Shown: positions 63,449-64,000 of the stretch, in pieces
Layout: every line of letters starts with the position of its first letter
Position numbering within the stretch: the stretch's first letter is position 1
Source: Nitrospira sp.
GTDB taxonomy: Bacteria > Nitrospirota > Nitrospiria > Nitrospirales > Nitrospiraceae
DNA: 64,000 nt
Direction of reading: 5' to 3'
NCBI GenBank assembly: GCA_024998685.1
Contig: JACOEH010000012.1
Coordinates: 45,722 to 109,721, forward strand
Translations under genes and position numbers: made by a program
Notes under the pieces: generated by a model
Seen by the model: only the letters and a program-made list of their open reading frames with translations
Told to the model about the DNA's origin: nothing
Database searches by the model: none

Positions 63449-63700
63449 TCACCCAATCGACTCCACTTCCGAAATGATCGTGTGATATCCGCTCGCGCCG
63501 GCGGGTTGCGGTCTCACAATCTCCGCAATTTTCTGTTGACCCGTTGTGTCCGTGGCGCGGACAACGGTTTGAAACTTTCCTGGTTTCGGCGGGCGCTAGG
63601 TGTACCGATGGCATCGCACCCACCGACGCTGCCGACTACCGCTCCCAGTCCGAACGCTTTGCGCCGACGAATAGGAAACATGTTTCTAAAATTTTTCATA
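63449..63700 (-). pseudogene. Degraded C-terminal fragment of an exported oxidoreductase-like protein
   Basis: On the minus strand, a 48-codon frame at 63595-63449 encodes PKPGKFQTVVRATDTTGQQK then EIVRPQPAGASGYHTIISEV. This is like the C-terminal dimerisation/Ig-like region of secreted molybdopterin oxidoreductases (GxYxxxVRATDxxGxxQ). Upstream the same frame reads RYT, then TAG where a Trp (W-R/x-P) is expected, and fragments of similar proteins appear in other frames up to about 63700. The gene seems broken by a nonsense codon and frameshifts. Assignment is tentative. Confidence 0.4.
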
Positions 63701-63869
63701 GAATTTGATTATACACGGGCCGGACTCTTGACTCTGGGGAAATACCTTGTTATCTTTCCGTTCGTTCGTTGGTACTGTGTTCCTGCCTGATGACCGCGCC
63801 TGACGGCGAGTCACGGTGCGGTGCCAAAGGGAAACTACCCGAAGCGAAAAAATGTTTCGAGCGGGTCCC
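63701..63869. other. Intergenic region upstream of the rRNA promoter
   Basis: About 170 bases between the degraded fragment and the rRNA-type promoter. It is AT-rich around 63690-63720 and then GC-rich. No gene is seen; it may hold an UP element or additional promoters. Confidence 0.3.
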
Positions 63870-63898
63870 TTGACACGCTACGCTGCACGTTGTATGGT
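63870..63898 (+). promoter_or_regulatory. rRNA-operon-type promoter
   Basis: TTGACA (63870-63875) and TATGGT (63893-63898) have a 17-base spacer. The -35 is perfect and the strength and place fit an rRNA operon P1 promoter. Confidence 0.75.
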
Positions 63899-63921
63899 AC
63901 GCGGCTCGCGTGAGGAACGCG

Positions 63922-63945
63922 ATCGTTCTTTGAAAACTGAATAGA
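63922..63945 (+). promoter_or_regulatory. rRNA leader with boxA-like antitermination site
   Basis: The run GATCGTTCTTTGAAAACTGA, followed by ATAG, is the conserved leader just before 16S rRNA genes in many bacteria, including a boxA-like GTTCTTTGAAAAC (63925-63937). The 16S gene itself would lie beyond the window's end. Confidence 0.7.
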
Positions 63946-64000
63946 GGACGTTGAGCAAGGTGTAAGGTGTATTGAAGTGGTGGCCCTTGGTCCAAATTCT

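Noticed and set aside
1..64000. CRISPR arrays, tRNA genes, tmRNA, or complete insertion sequences
   Set aside because: I looked for regular spaced repeats, cloverleaf-like segments and intact transposases and saw none; only the transposase fragment at 50598 was found.

Overview
The window reads as chromosomal DNA of a Gram-negative, aerobic, chemolithotroph-like bacterium, most probably a Nitrospira or close relative. This is an inference from several things seen together: many outer-membrane-type lipoproteins, a large FN3/NHL-repeat protein, c- and b-type cytochromes, HD-GYP and eukaryotic-type kinase signalling, and the general protein style. Without a database search the genus is not proven. 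No CRISPR array, tRNA or intact insertion sequence was seen.

Layout. 1-2.1 kb: minus-strand cobalamin-binding-type protein (cut by the window edge), HAD phosphatase and a membrane-anchored SH3 protein, separated by a perfect 17-bp stem. 2.3-4.6 kb: YjbQ, an unknown protein and a cysteine-rich (GLG1-like repeat) protein. 4.7-11.4 kb: minus-strand membrane Ser/Thr kinase, PHP phosphatase overlapping a FolB-methyltransferase fusion, and an HD-GYP/HEAT-repeat pair. 11.6-15.4 kb: SGNH hydrolase plus thioredoxin, a RoxA-like di-haem lipoprotein and a DUF433/DUF5615 toxin-antitoxin-like pair. 15.5-20.2 kb: zwf, gnd, a nucleotidyltransferase and threonine aldolase. 20.2-25.6 kb: an ATP/ADP-translocase-like carrier, a lipoprotein, a ProA-like protein without its catalytic cysteine, and a methyltransferase.

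25.6-27 kb is a gene-poor stretch holding tiny genes, including a 27-residue membrane peptide and a 57-residue acidic protein, and a perfect 32-bp palindrome. 27-37 kb: the NHL-repeat protein, then guaB, guaA, a RluB-type pseudouridine synthase, aspS and aroC, with hairpin-forming repeats on both sides of guaA. 37-41.5 kb: an OmpA/coiled-coil lipoprotein, an RNase HI-ABC ATPase fusion and an exported Lon-like protease.

41.4-52.6 kb is a minus-strand island: a cytochrome b/molybdopterin oxidoreductase fusion with two tiny coupled genes, two GH15 glucoamylase/trehalase-type paralogues, a glycogen-debranching-type enzyme with a Tat-like signal, an SDR and a Ysc84/SYLF protein. Gene fragments (LuxR-type HTH, ISNCY-type transposase) lie between them and suggest past rearrangement. 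53-59.1 kb is a compact plus-strand operon of a TPP-dependent pyruvate-oxidase-like enzyme, an enolase-superfamily enzyme and a 1040-residue FAD/Fe-S oxidoreductase with a C-terminal membrane anchor. The three could turn a hydroxy acid into reducing power for the respiratory chain, and this is the best candidate here for an undescribed pathway. 59-63.3 kb holds envelope and lipoprotein genes, including a YpfJ-type metallopeptidase, DUF2959, Slp and lspA. The last 130 bases contain a strong promoter and boxA-like leader typical of an rRNA operon whose 16S gene lies beyond the window.
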